Positions 11,282 to 18,775 of a DNA stretch of 20,262 bases are shown here, piece by piece. Each line of letters begins with the position of its first letter. The stretch's first letter is position 1. The translations under genes were made by a program, and so were the position numbers. Source of the stretch: JAKQHY01 sp034429475. Its GTDB lineage: Bacteria > Chloroflexota > Anaerolineae > B4-G1 > SLSP01. The stretch spans positions 1 through 20,262 of the forward strand of contig DAOUGD010000334.1 in NCBI GenBank assembly GCA_034429475.1, in the 5' to 3' direction. The notes under the pieces are model-generated. The model was given only the letters and a program-made list of their open reading frames with translations, was not told the origin of the DNA and did no database searches.

Positions 11282-12781
11282 TTACGGCAACGCATGGAAA
11301 AACGGACGCAAGGCCGGGTACAACTGACTGAAAACCGGCAATAACGCCGCGTAGCGCGCCACATTCGCCGGGATGGGTTCGACGGCGTCCGGCAGCCAGC
11401 GCACGGCCCGACGCACGGCTTCCGCCGCATCCGCGTAGAGGCCGACGCCGACGCCGGCCAGGAGCGCGGCGCCGGTCGCGGCAGCTTCCACGGTGGCCGT
11501 CCGATAGATGGGGACGGCGAAGCAATCAGCCTGGAGTTGCAGCCACAGTGGATGCTGCGCCGCGCCGCCGGAGGCCACGATACGTTCGGCCCGGACGCCC
11601 AGCGCGCGCATGAGGTCAATGCCCTGGCGCATCCCGAAGACCACGCCTTCCATCACGGCCCGCGCCAGGGCGGCGCGAGTGTGACGCAAGGTCAGCCCCA
11701 CGAAGCCGCCCCGCGCCTGCGGATCCATGTGCGGCGTGCGCTCCCCGGCCAGATAGGGCAGGAAAAACAGCCCCTCCGCGCCGGGCGGGACGGTTTGCGC
11801 GGCGTCGGCCAGGTCTTGATAAGTCATCTCCGGCAGGAGGGTGTCGCGCAGCCACTTGAGCGACAACCCCGCCGCCAGCATCGCGGACTCGAAGTGCCAC
11901 ATGTCCGGCAGGACGTGGCAGAAGCAATGCAGCCGCAAGTCCGGGTCGGCGGCGGGATGCGCGGTCGGCGCGAACACCTGCCCGCCGGTACCGATGGTGG
12001 ACGACATCACGCCCGGCGCAATGACGCCGTGCCCCAACGCCTGCAGCGCCTGGTCGCTGCCGCCCTGGATGACGGGCGTGCCAGGCAACAGCCCAGTCAC
12101 CGCCGCCATCTCGGCGCACAGTCCGCCGGCCACCGCCACTGACGGGTGGACCGGCGGCAGGCGTCCCGCATCCAGCCCCAGCGCATCCAATAGCGGCGCG
12201 CTCCATCGGCGGCCCGCCGTGTCGAAGAGCAGCGTCGAGGCCGCGTCGCTCAGTTCGGTTCCGATCTCGCCTGTGAGCCGGTAACGGACGTAATCCTTCG
12301 GCAGCAGGAAATACGCCGTTGCCTGCTCGGTCTGCGGCTCGTGCTCCCGCAGCCAGAGCCACGTCGCCAGCATGAAGCCGGTCGCCAGGGGGTTGGCCGT
12401 CCACGCCGCGAGCTGCACGCGCCCGATGCGCCGGTAAACGTCGGCCACCTGCGCCGCCGCACGCTGGTCGGCCCAGATGATGGCCGGGCGCAGCGCGTCG
12501 CCTCGCGCGCCGAGGCACACGGTTCCGTGCATTTGCCCGGATAGGCCGATGGCCTGCACGCTCTCCGGCGCGACGCCCGCCAGCGTCACGGCGCGACGCA
12601 TCGTGTTCACCACGGCCTGCATCCATAGCTCTGGCGATTGCTCCGCCCAGCCGGGGCGCGGCGTGTCTACCGCGTATTCCTGCGCGGCCACGGCCAATAC
12701 GCGGCCTGCGGTATCCACCGCCACCGTCTTGGCACTGGATGTGCCAATGTCGCTGCCGATCAAAACTGTAGGTCGTGTCAT
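11282..12781 (-). CDS. xylB: Xylulokinase (FGGY family)
   Basis: This 499-residue cytosolic kinase phosphorylates D-xylulose to xylulose 5-phosphate for entry into the pentose phosphate pathway. Full-length FGGY features are present: the N-terminal phosphate-binding GSDIGTSSAKT (9-19), GLSGQMHG (79-86), typical of xylulokinases, the sugar-contact WADQR (103-107), GGSDQALQALG (240-250) with D243 as probable catalytic base, and STIGTGGQVF (261-270) followed by a C-terminal ASGGAAQHPLWLQLQADCF segment. Length matches the family. AGAGG lies about nine bases before the ATG. A leader hairpin element and a divergent gene (DegV) lie upstream; no xylose isomerase gene is in the window. A closely related pentulose or alditol substrate is possible, but the GLSGQMHG motif supports xylulose. 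Confidence 0.92.
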   Translation of the reverse strand: MTRPTVLIGSDIGTSSAKTVAVDTAGRVLAVAAQEYAVDTPRPGWAEQSPELWMQAVVNTMRRAVTLAGVAPESVQAIGLSGQMHGTVCLGARGDALRPAIIWADQRAAAQVADVYRRIGRVQLAAWTANPLATGFMLATWLWLREHEPQTEQATAYFLLPKDYVRYRLTGEIGTELSDAASTLLFDTAGRRWSAPLLDALGLDAGRLPPVHPSVAVAGGLCAEMAAVTGLLPGTPVIQGGSDQALQALGHGVIAPGVMSSTIGTGGQVFAPTAHPAADPDLRLHCFCHVLPDMWHFESAMLAAGLSLKWLRDTLLPEMTYQDLADAAQTVPPGAEGLFFLPYLAGERTPHMDPQARGGFVGLTLRHTRAALARAVMEGVVFGMRQGIDLMRALGVRAERIVASGGAAQHPLWLQLQADCFAVPIYRTATVEAAATGAALLAGVGVGLYADAAEAVRRAVRWLPDAVEPIPANVARYAALLPVFSQLYPALRPFFHALP

Positions 12782-12799
12782 CGTTGTTATCCTCTCCGA

Positions 12800-12862
12800 A
12801 AATAACAGGATTGACGGAATGATAGGATCAAAAATCCGCTTAATCCGTTGAATCCGCTGACA
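12800..12862 (-). repeat. 5'-leader hairpin element, copy 2 (upstream of xylB)
   Basis: On the minus strand this shows GCGGATTCAACGGATTAAG, then CGGATTTTTGATCC, CATTCCGTCAATCCTG and TTATTTT, ending about eight bases before the xylB Shine-Dalgarno. It matches the copy upstream of the CHAT gene in order, spacing and orientation, with scattered substitutions. Confidence 0.8.
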
Positions 12863-12932
12863 GAAACACCTGGCCTTCAGGCCGCAAGGCTGGCGCGGAC
12901 AGAGTTACCCGAATGCGTTCCGGCAACTTCCT

Positions 12933-12940
12933 ATTATAAT
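12933..12940. promoter_or_regulatory. Possible overlapping bidirectional -10 box
   Basis: ATTATAAT reads as TATAAT on both strands (12935-12940 on plus, 12933-12938 on minus) and lies between the divergent degV-like and xylB genes, 46 bp before the former start. No good -35 hexamer is seen at 16-18 bp on either side, so activity is uncertain. Confidence 0.38.
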
Positions 12941-12986
12941 GGACTCTTATGGTTTTCATTCCTTTTAATGATGGAGGTATCATTCT

Positions 12987-13841
12987 ATGGGTAAGATCGC
13001 AGTTGTCACCGATACGGATTCCAGTTTGCCGCCCGCGCTAGCGGCCCGCTACGACATCCGGCAGGCGCCCATCAACATTCACTTCGGCCAGGAGGAATTT
13101 CAGGCCGGGGTGAATCTGAGCGACGCCGAGTTGTTCGCGCGGATTGACGCGGAGAAGAAGCTGCCGACCACGTCGGCCCCGACGCCGGGGCAGTTTCACG
13201 CGGTTTACCAGGCGGCCTTCGAGGCCGGCGCGGAGAGCATCCTCTGCTTTTGCGTAAGCAGCGAGATCAGCGCCACCTACAAAGTCGCCCTCGCCGCGCG
13301 CGAGATGTTCCCTGACCGGGACATTGAAGTGGTGGATTCGCGCACGCTTTCAATGGCGCAGGGGTTCATGGCGATGGCTGCCGCCGAAGCGGTGGAGGCC
13401 GGCGCGACGAAGGAAGCCGCCTTGAAGGTCGCGTTGGGTGTGGGCGAGCGCAGTCGCGTTTACGCGGCGCTGGCGACGCTCAAGTATCTGGCGATGAGCG
13501 GGCGGGTCGGCCACCTGGCCGCCGGGATGGCGGGGCTGCTCAACATCAAACCCATCTTGACCGTAAAAGATGGTAAGCTGGCAATGTTGGAGAAAGTTCG
13601 CACCCGCAAGAAGGCCTGGCATCGCGTTATCGAATTGACTGCCCTCTCCCTCGGCGGCAAACCGGCGGCGCGGCTGGCGATCATCCACGCCAACGCGCCG
13701 GAGGATGCGCAGGAATTTCTGGACTTGCTCCGCGCGGAGGTGGCGTGCCCGGAATCGGTGGAGATCGTGGAATTCACCGCGGGCCTCTCCGTCCACGCGG
13801 GCGCGGGGTTGGTGGGGGTGTGCGCCGTCGCCGCGGAGTAA
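12987..13841 (+). CDS. DegV family fatty-acid-binding protein
   Basis: This 284-residue protein is the only convincing plus-strand gene. It has the DegV pattern throughout: VVTDTDSSLPPALAARYDI (5-23), DAEKKLPTTSAPTPGQFHAV with the TS.P.P motif that contacts the fatty acid carboxylate, ILCFCVSSEISATYKVALAAR, VVDSRTLSMAQGFMAMAA and the C-terminal HAGAGLVGVCAV. DegV/FakB proteins bind a fatty acid and present it to the kinase FakA, which makes acyl phosphate for membrane lipid synthesis. No FakA-like gene is in the window. GGAGGT at 12973-12978 is eight bases before the ATG. The gene is divergent from xylB and convergent with the GH106-like gene; a strong hairpin follows its stop. Confidence 0.92.
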   Translation: MGKIAVVTDTDSSLPPALAARYDIRQAPINIHFGQEEFQAGVNLSDAELFARIDAEKKLPTTSAPTPGQFHAVYQAAFEAGAESILCFCVSSEISATYKVALAAREMFPDRDIEVVDSRTLSMAQGFMAMAAAEAVEAGATKEAALKVALGVGERSRVYAALATLKYLAMSGRVGHLAAGMAGLLNIKPILTVKDGKLAMLEKVRTRKKAWHRVIELTALSLGGKPAARLAIIHANAPEDAQEFLDLLRAEVACPESVEIVEFTAGLSVHAGAGLVGVCAVAAE

Positions 13842-13847
13842 AGATTG

Positions 13848-13910
13848 TCTCAACGGATTTAACGGATTGGAACGGATTTTTTCCGTTTAATCCGTTAAAT
13901 CCGTTGAGAT
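13848..13910. terminator. Long hairpin between convergent genes, probable terminator
   Basis: CTCAACGGATTTAACGGATT near 13849 pairs with AATCCGTTAAATCCGTTGAG ending at 13908, giving a stem of roughly 25 bp with few mismatches and a short T-rich loop. TTTTT follows at 13910-13914 on the plus strand, suiting termination of the DegV gene; it also lies directly past the stop of the GH106-like gene. Its arms use the ACGGATT unit of the leader elements, but the copy is a near-perfect palindrome rather than the asymmetric leader form. Confidence 0.75.
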
Positions 13911-13912
13911 TT

Positions 13913-15769
13913 TTAGAGAACGCGCAGCACGCGCAGGGTGGTGGGCGGTAATTCCAGGTCGAGTGGGGCGTCCGCCGGAATTTCCTCAGCGGTGACGTGG
14001 AACGGATCGAGCCATGTCCGCCGCCCCTGGGCGGACACAGTGAGCGTGGCGCGCAGGGGCGTCACGCCTTCATTGCTGAACAGGTAGTAGTGCGCGCCGT
14101 CGTGGATGACGTGACGGCAGCGCAGGTCAGGCGCGGGCGGCGCGACGATGACGTCCGGCGGCGTCAGGCGCTCCAACGCGGCGAGCAGGGCTTCCGGCGT
14201 GGCGGCGGTGAGGGCGCCCGGCGGCAGGTCCGCGCCGCCATCCCCCCAGCGGATCATGCGCCCGGCGGCGCAGAGCGTCGCCAGCGCGGGCTGCGCCTGC
14301 GGCGGGAGCGTGTCCAGGCCGTCCACGATGAACGCCGCGTACTCCATCCCGCCGAGGCTTACCCCGTCCGCAGAAACCTCCGCATCTTCCCACAGATGCC
14401 GCAGTTCCAGATAGTTGAAATCGCGCTGGTGCTGGAAGCAGACTTTCGCCGCATCCCAGGGCAGGTCGGCGCTCCCACACAGGATGGCGATGCGGCAGAC
14501 TTGCCGCGCCTCGGCGTTGAGCCAGCACAGCCGCCGACAGTAATCTGCAAAGCTCCGGTAGTCGTCCCACCACGGGCTGTGCGGGCCGACGTCGGGCGGG
14601 CGCTCGTCCCGGCGCGGGCCGCGCACGGAATAGTAGAAGGCGTGCGGGTAGAGCAGGTTCACGCCGCGCACGAAACACCAATCCACCAGCCACTTCATTT
14701 CTTCCCAGGTGAAGCCATGCCCGTAGGCGCCAAAGCACTCGTTGCTGTTCCGCCGCCGGCCCAGGTGCTGCGCCGACGACGATCCGCACTTGCCCTGCGT
14801 AGACTCCGGCCCTTCCAGCGCGGTGGGGCCGGGAAGCACCCAGCGCCAGACGAGGTCCTGGCCGGGGATGTGGAAGTAGCGCAGGAGGCCGAGGTCGTCG
14901 CCGCGCCCCGGATGCCCGGCGAGGGCGACGCCGTGGGCCGCGCACCAGTCGGAGAGCTGGCGGTAGTACGTCGTTTCCAGCCGGTGGAGGACGGCGCGGG
15001 TGTAGTCGGCGCGATAGCGGGCGGCGTCGGGTTCGTCGTCGTACCAGAGGGCGGGGAGGTGCGGCGTGAAGTCGTAGCCCAGAAAGGCGTTGACGTGCTC
15101 CAGGATGCCGGTCGTGCCGGGCCAGACGTTGCGCTCACGGCAGCGGCCCAACAATCCCGGCTCGTCGGTGAAGATGGCGCGGATGGTCGTCCCGAAAGCG
15201 TCGCCCAGCGACTCCGCGTAGCGGTCGTAGACGAGGCGGAGGAACGCGGCGACGGCGTCCGGGTTGAGAAGGTCGGCGGCGGGCGGCTCGTCCTCCGCCG
15301 GCCCCTCGCCGATGTAGTGCAGGCCGCGAATCACGGCGTCCACCGGGCGATCCACGATAGCGACAGGCTGGCCGTTAACACGCGGGACGACGTAAGTGGG
15401 TGTCTCACCCCAGTTGACGTCGGCCAGCGCCAGGCAGCGGCATTGGTAAGCCGGATTCGCAGCCACCACCTGTCCGCTGGACGAGCCGGAGGGATACATG
15501 CCCTCATCGTAGAGCCACACCAGCATCTCACGCCGCCGCGCTTCTTCCACGGCGACGCGCATGAAGTGCAACAGCCGGTCGGACATCCAGCCGGTGTCGC
15601 GCGGCAGTCCCACGCGCGGGTGGATGACGAAGCCGTAGACGCCGTGCGCCTCGAAGTCGGCCATCTGGCGTATGAGTTCGGCTTCGTCGAGGGCGTCGTT
15701 CCAGAACCAGAACGGCAGCAGCGTGTACTCGTGGGGCGGATTCAGCCACGAGGCAGGTAATGAGGTCAT
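13913..15769 (-). CDS. GH106-like glycoside hydrolase (candidate alpha-L-rhamnosidase)
   Basis: This 618-residue protein resembles the TIM-barrel portion of GH106-type enzymes, whose known activity is release of alpha-L-rhamnose. From the chosen start, visible features are LLPFWFWNDALDEAEL (17-32), FEAHGVYGFVIHPRVGL (39-55), VWLYDEGMYPSGSSSGQVV (84-102), IRAIFTDEPGLLG (196-208, E203 a candidate carboxylate), NSNECFGAYGHGFTWEEMKW (341-360, E344 a candidate acid) and RGVNLLYPHAFYYS (368-381). It is shorter than typical GH106 proteins (often near 1000 residues) and has no signal peptide, so it is probably cytosolic and acts on small glycosides. The ATG at 15767-15769 has GGAGG six bases upstream; a longer reading from 15817 would start within a repeat. 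Substrate is not proven. It is the last gene of the minus-strand run that includes the ABC genes. Confidence 0.72.
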   Translation of the reverse strand: MTSLPASWLNPPHEYTLLPFWFWNDALDEAELIRQMADFEAHGVYGFVIHPRVGLPRDTGWMSDRLLHFMRVAVEEARRREMLVWLYDEGMYPSGSSSGQVVAANPAYQCRCLALADVNWGETPTYVVPRVNGQPVAIVDRPVDAVIRGLHYIGEGPAEDEPPAADLLNPDAVAAFLRLVYDRYAESLGDAFGTTIRAIFTDEPGLLGRCRERNVWPGTTGILEHVNAFLGYDFTPHLPALWYDDEPDAARYRADYTRAVLHRLETTYYRQLSDWCAAHGVALAGHPGRGDDLGLLRYFHIPGQDLVWRWVLPGPTALEGPESTQGKCGSSSAQHLGRRRNSNECFGAYGHGFTWEEMKWLVDWCFVRGVNLLYPHAFYYSVRGPRRDERPPDVGPHSPWWDDYRSFADYCRRLCWLNAEARQVCRIAILCGSADLPWDAAKVCFQHQRDFNYLELRHLWEDAEVSADGVSLGGMEYAAFIVDGLDTLPPQAQPALATLCAAGRMIRWGDGGADLPPGALTAATPEALLAALERLTPPDVIVAPPAPDLRCRHVIHDGAHYYLFSNEGVTPLRATLTVSAQGRRTWLDPFHVTAEEIPADAPLDLELPPTTLRVLRVL

Positions 15770-15785
15770 AGGTTTCCTCCTCAAA

Positions 15786-15850
15786 TGATAACAGGATTTA
15801 CGGAATGCGAGGATCAAGAATCCGTGCCAATCCGTTCAATCCGTTGAGAA
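15786..15850 (-). repeat. 5'-leader hairpin element, copy 3 (upstream of GH106-like gene)
   Basis: On the minus strand: CTCAACGGATTGAACGGATT, GGCACGGATTCTTGATCC, CATTCCGTAAATCCTG, TTATCATTT and then the Shine-Dalgarno GAGGAGG of the glycoside hydrolase gene. It fills most of the 90-bp gap to the ABC ATPase gene. Confidence 0.82.
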
Positions 15851-15859
15851 AATTCTACG

Positions 15860-16639
15860 CTACATCGCAGCATCCATTTGGGCGCGGAGGGCGGTGCAGG
15901 TGGATTGGTAGACGGCGGAGTTGCGGTAGTCGGCAGTGGTGGGATGGGGATGCGGGACGACGACGGGGCGGGTGTTGGGCGGGCGGCGCAGAAGCAGGAT
16001 TTGCTGTCCGACGAAGGCGGCCTCTTCGATGGCGTGCGTCACGAGAACGATGGTGACGCCGGATTCGGCGCAGAGGGTGAGCGTGAGCGTTTGCAGGTCG
16101 CCACGGGTGGGCGCATCCAATGCGGAGAACGGCTCGTCCAGCAGCAGCAGGTCGGGATCGAGGACGAGCGTGCGGGCGAGGGCCGCGCGCTGCCGCTGTC
16201 CGCCGGAAATGCGGCCGGGGTATTGGTCGGCGACGTCAGTGATGTTCAGCCGCGCCAGCCAGTGGGTGACGCGCGCCGCTTCGTCCGCTTTGTCGGGGCG
16301 CGCGTCGCGGGGAACGTGCCGCCCATCCGGGCCGTAGAAGCGGCGGATGCGCAGTCCCAGCGCGACGTTTTCCCGCACGGTGGCCCACGGAAGCAGACCG
16401 TACTCTTGCAACACCAGCCCGGTGCGGGGACGCGGGCGGGCGAGAGGCTCGAAGTCAATCCACACAGCGCCCTGTTGAGGGTGAATCAGCCCGGCCAGGA
16501 GCAGCAGCAGCGTGCTCTTGCCGCACCCCGACGGGCCGAGCACCGCCCACACGTCCCCACGCGCCGCCTGCCACCGAAACCGCTCAAACACCGGCGGCTG
16601 ACCGGGATAGGCGAAGGTGACATCGCGCAAATCAAGCAT
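15860..16639 (-). CDS. ABC transporter ATPase, NitT/TauT (SsuB/ThiZ-like) type
   Basis: This 259-residue ATPase would energise an importer at the inner face of the membrane. All nucleotide-binding motifs are present: Walker A GPSGCGKST (35-43), Q-loop VLQEYGLLPWATVRENV (76-92, Q78), signature RISGGQRQRAALART (143-157), Walker B LLLLDEPFSALD (164-175) and the switch H202 in LVTHAIEEA. The LLPW.TV.ENV and EPFSALD motifs are typical of the nitrate/sulfonate/taurine/pyrimidine-precursor group. The ATG at 16637-16639 is chosen because the domain begins there, but no Shine-Dalgarno precedes it: the 61 bp upstream are a palindromic repeat. A TTG at 16691-16693 would add 18 repeat-encoded residues. 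A substrate-binding lipoprotein gene lies two genes upstream, with no permease gene between them. Confidence 0.9.
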   Translation of the reverse strand: MLDLRDVTFAYPGQPPVFERFRWQAARGDVWAVLGPSGCGKSTLLLLLAGLIHPQQGAVWIDFEPLARPRPRTGLVLQEYGLLPWATVRENVALGLRIRRFYGPDGRHVPRDARPDKADEAARVTHWLARLNITDVADQYPGRISGGQRQRAALARTLVLDPDLLLLDEPFSALDAPTRGDLQTLTLTLCAESGVTIVLVTHAIEEAAFVGQQILLLRRPPNTRPVVVPHPHPTTADYRNSAVYQSTCTALRAQMDAAM

Positions 16640-16641
16640 GG

Positions 16642-16702
16642 AGATTTTTGATTTTAGATTTTGGATTTTGGATCCAAAATCCAAAATCCGCAATCTAAAA
16701 TC
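16642..16702. repeat. TTTTGGA heptamer palindrome between two genes
   Basis: GATTTTAGATTTTGGATTTT (from 16650) is followed by GGATCC and then its inverted copy, with one extra 7-nt unit (CGCAATC) before the final TAAAATC. It fills the space between the unrecognised gene and the ABC ATPase gene, overlaps the stop codon of the former (16701-16703) and takes the place of a Shine-Dalgarno for the latter. Similar TTTTGGA units occur at 18664-18692. Confidence 0.88.
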
Positions 16703-17639
16703 ACTTACGGCTTTCGGGGAAGCGGTTGAAGTCCACCAGGTAGGCCCACCAGTTGTTGAGGTAGCCTTTGGTGCGGCCGGCGACGTGGGGGAGGTGTTTC
16801 ATCCACCAGATGTGGTGCTGGCGGATGTCGCCGTTGCCCCATTCTGCGCAGTTGACCTGGCGGCGCTTGCCGGTGAGCTGGGGGTAGTTCAGCCAGTCGT
16901 CGCAGGTGCTCCACACTATCCGCTGATTGCCCCAGTCGTAATCGGTGTCGCTGTTGGGAGCGTAGTGGACTTTGCCGCAGCCGGCCTCTCCCGGCGCGAC
17001 TTTGTCGTACAGGCTGAAGCGGTTCCAATCGTGGGTGGGTTTGTGCTCCCACGAGCCGAAAACGTGCCACATGATGGATTCGGCGCGGTGGCAGAAACAT
17101 TCCAGCATCTCGCCGACGCCGCGTTCGTAGTTGAAGCCCATCGTCACAAAGATGCGCGGCGTGTCTATGCCCTTGACCGGCTCGGAGTTGCAGAAGTAGG
17201 CGTTCTTGCCCGCCATCGTGGATTCCCAGAAGCCGCCATAAGGGAAGCCAAACAACCAGACTTCGTCAATCTCTTTGGCAGTGATCCGGCGGGGGATGCC
17301 GAATTCCGTGAAGATGGCGGAATAGTCCACCGTATCCGGGTTGTGCCAAATCTGCTTTCCTTCCTGACATGCCGTGTACGTGGCGGGGGTGTAGCGGAAC
17401 CCATCCATCTTGGGCGGGAAGTTGTCCACGTCCACCCATTGGGCGATGGTGTAGTGGATGTACCCCTGGCTACATTCGACCAGGTCGTGGATGTAACCCT
17501 CACTCAGTGTGTGGGGGTCATTCCATCCCATCACTTCGTGCATCGGCTTGCCGCCCCGGTCGGGGAAGACTGGATCATAATTCAATACCAGGATGTTTTG
17601 GGCAACTTTTTCAGCCGGTTTAACCAACATCTTAAGCAT
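16701..17639 (-). CDS. Unrecognised protein in the ABC transporter cluster
   Basis: I do not recognise this 312-residue protein. It is rich in aromatic residues and histidine, with dense W, Y, H, D and N throughout and no long low-complexity part, as expected of a folded enzyme-like or binding domain. Notable segments are QNILVLNYDPVFPDRGG (14-30), GWNDPHTLSEGYIHDLVE (38-55), AKEIDEVWLFGFPYGGFWES (147-166) and GFNYERGVGEMLECFCHRAE (193-212), then SIMWHVFGSWEHKP. Clustered H, E and C residues could bind metal, but that is a guess. No signal peptide or transmembrane segment is seen, so it is not the missing permease. The ATG at 17637-17639 has GGAGG six bases upstream and is preferred over the start seven codons earlier. 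It lies between the substrate-binding protein and ATPase genes, suggesting shared expression with the transporter. Confidence 0.75.
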   Translation of the reverse strand: MLKMLVKPAEKVAQNILVLNYDPVFPDRGGKPMHEVMGWNDPHTLSEGYIHDLVECSQGYIHYTIAQWVDVDNFPPKMDGFRYTPATYTACQEGKQIWHNPDTVDYSAIFTEFGIPRRITAKEIDEVWLFGFPYGGFWESTMAGKNAYFCNSEPVKGIDTPRIFVTMGFNYERGVGEMLECFCHRAESIMWHVFGSWEHKPTHDWNRFSLYDKVAPGEAGCGKVHYAPNSDTDYDWGNQRIVWSTCDDWLNYPQLTGKRRQVNCAEWGNGDIRQHHIWWMKHLPHVAGRTKGYLNNWWAYLVDFNRFPESRK

Positions 17640-17731
17640 GGCGATCCTCCAACGGTGCAATACTCATCCAGGGATTCAGGTTTTCTTATGGGGACAATGT
17701 TAGCATCTAGCCGACAGGTTGTCAAACGGAT

Positions 17732-18709
17732 TTATTTTTCTAAAAATCTGGCGTCCACCACCGCCGAATAATCCGGCAGTTCTACCGGCCGCCCGGTCGC
17801 TTCCAACCAGGCCTGCACATCGTCGAACTGCGCCTCGGTGGGGGCGGCAGCGGCGGGATAGTCGGGCAAGGTGTATGCACCGTTGAGGGCCGGCGGCACG
17901 AGCTGCTTTTCGGTGAGCAGGTTGCTCCAACGGGCTTTGTCCGCGTTGATGGCGGCGCTGGCCTGCTCGACGGCAGCAAGGAAATTGCGGATCGCCTCCG
18001 GCTGCGCCTCGACCGTGGCGCGGCGGAAGGCGAAGAGGCTGCAACTGAATTCGGGGTGGCGGGCGTCGTCCACGATGACGACGGCGCCCTGCTGTATCGC
18101 CAGGGACGCCAACGGTTCCGGCAGCGTCGCGGCTTGCAACTCTCCGGCATTGAGCAACGCCATCCGGTCGGCGATTTTGGGAACGGCCAGAGTGGCGATC
18201 TCGTCGTCCGCCAGACCCTCAGCTTGCAAGAGGCGGGTAGTAACGTATTCGATCACCGTACCCTCGGAGACGCCGATGGGGACGTCGCGCAAATCGGTGG
18301 GGCGGGCGAGGCCGGACTGTGCGGCGGCCAGGATGCGGAATTGCGCGAAGTCCGGCGTGGCGACCATGGCGTAGCGCACAGCGACGACCTCCGGCGCTGC
18401 GCGGTTGTAGAGCGCGAGGGCCACCAGGTCGGTGATGACGCCATCCACCTGCCCGGCTTGCAGCAATTGGTCACGCTCGGCGGCGGAGGCGGCGGGCACA
18501 AGTTCCACCGCAACGCCGTGTTGGGTAAAATATCCCTCAACCTCGGCGACGTACAGCGGCAGCGTGTCCAGGATGGGCAGCACGGCAATGCGCAGGGGGG
18601 CGGCGGGGGCGGCGCGACGACAACCCACCAGGAGCAACAGGATCAAGATAAAGACGAGCTTTAATTTTGGATTTTGGATTTTGGATTTTGGATAAACTAA
18701 TTTGGTCAT
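17732..18709 (-). CDS. ABC transporter substrate-binding lipoprotein, NitT/TauT (NMT1-like) type
   Basis: This 325-residue protein has a lipoprotein signal: a lysine-rich start, the hydrophobic LVFILILLLLVGC (18-30) and a lipobox with C30 as the lipidated residue. The mature part matches the NMT1/SsuA-like binding fold: PLRIAVLPILDTLPLYVAEVEGYF, the variable QVDGVITDLVALAL, VPIGVSEGTVIEYVT and a C-terminal YSAVVDARFLEK. Such proteins capture nitrate, sulfonates, taurine or thiamine-pyrimidine precursors outside the membrane and deliver them to a permease. The ligand cannot be read here. Residues 6-17 (YPKSKIQNPKLK) are encoded by TTTTGGA repeats and form the signal n-region. The ATG at 18707-18709 has only a weak AAAGG upstream, in repeat sequence. 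The ATPase gene two places downstream probably completes the importer, but no permease gene is in the window. Confidence 0.87.
   Translation of the reverse strand: MTKLVYPKSKIQNPKLKLVFILILLLLVGCRRAAPAAPLRIAVLPILDTLPLYVAEVEGYFTQHGVAVELVPAASAAERDQLLQAGQVDGVITDLVALALYNRAAPEVVAVRYAMVATPDFAQFRILAAAQSGLARPTDLRDVPIGVSEGTVIEYVTTRLLQAEGLADDEIATLAVPKIADRMALLNAGELQAATLPEPLASLAIQQGAVVIVDDARHPEFSCSLFAFRRATVEAQPEAIRNFLAAVEQASAAINADKARWSNLLTEKQLVPPALNGAYTLPDYPAAAAPTEAQFDDVQAWLEATGRPVELPDYSAVVDARFLEK
18664..18692. repeat. TTTTGGA tandem repeat within a signal-peptide region
   Basis: About four tandem units of TTTTGGA lie within codons 6-15 of the substrate-binding lipoprotein gene. The unit is the same as in the palindrome at 16642-16702. 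Confidence 0.9.
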
Positions 18710-18713
18710 AAAT

Positions 18714-18775
18714 CATTCGCCTTTCGCTATTCGCAACTCCTCACTCGCAACTCCTAACTCCTCACTCGCAACTTA
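18714..18775. repeat. ATTCGC / CGCAACTC / CCTCACT heptamer chain
   Basis: Units of TTCGCTA/TTCGCCT type, then GCAACTC and CTCACTC types, fill the gap between the histidine phosphatase stop (18773-18775) and the lipoprotein start. The block types match those at 5042-5084 and 5795-5838. Confidence 0.85.

Noticed and set aside
13997..15760. 587-codon open frame on the plus strand
   Set aside because: It is the antisense shadow of the GH106-like gene, with no motifs and no ribosome binding site context.
16701..17639. Missing ABC permease
   Set aside because: The protein has no hydrophobic membrane-spanning segments.
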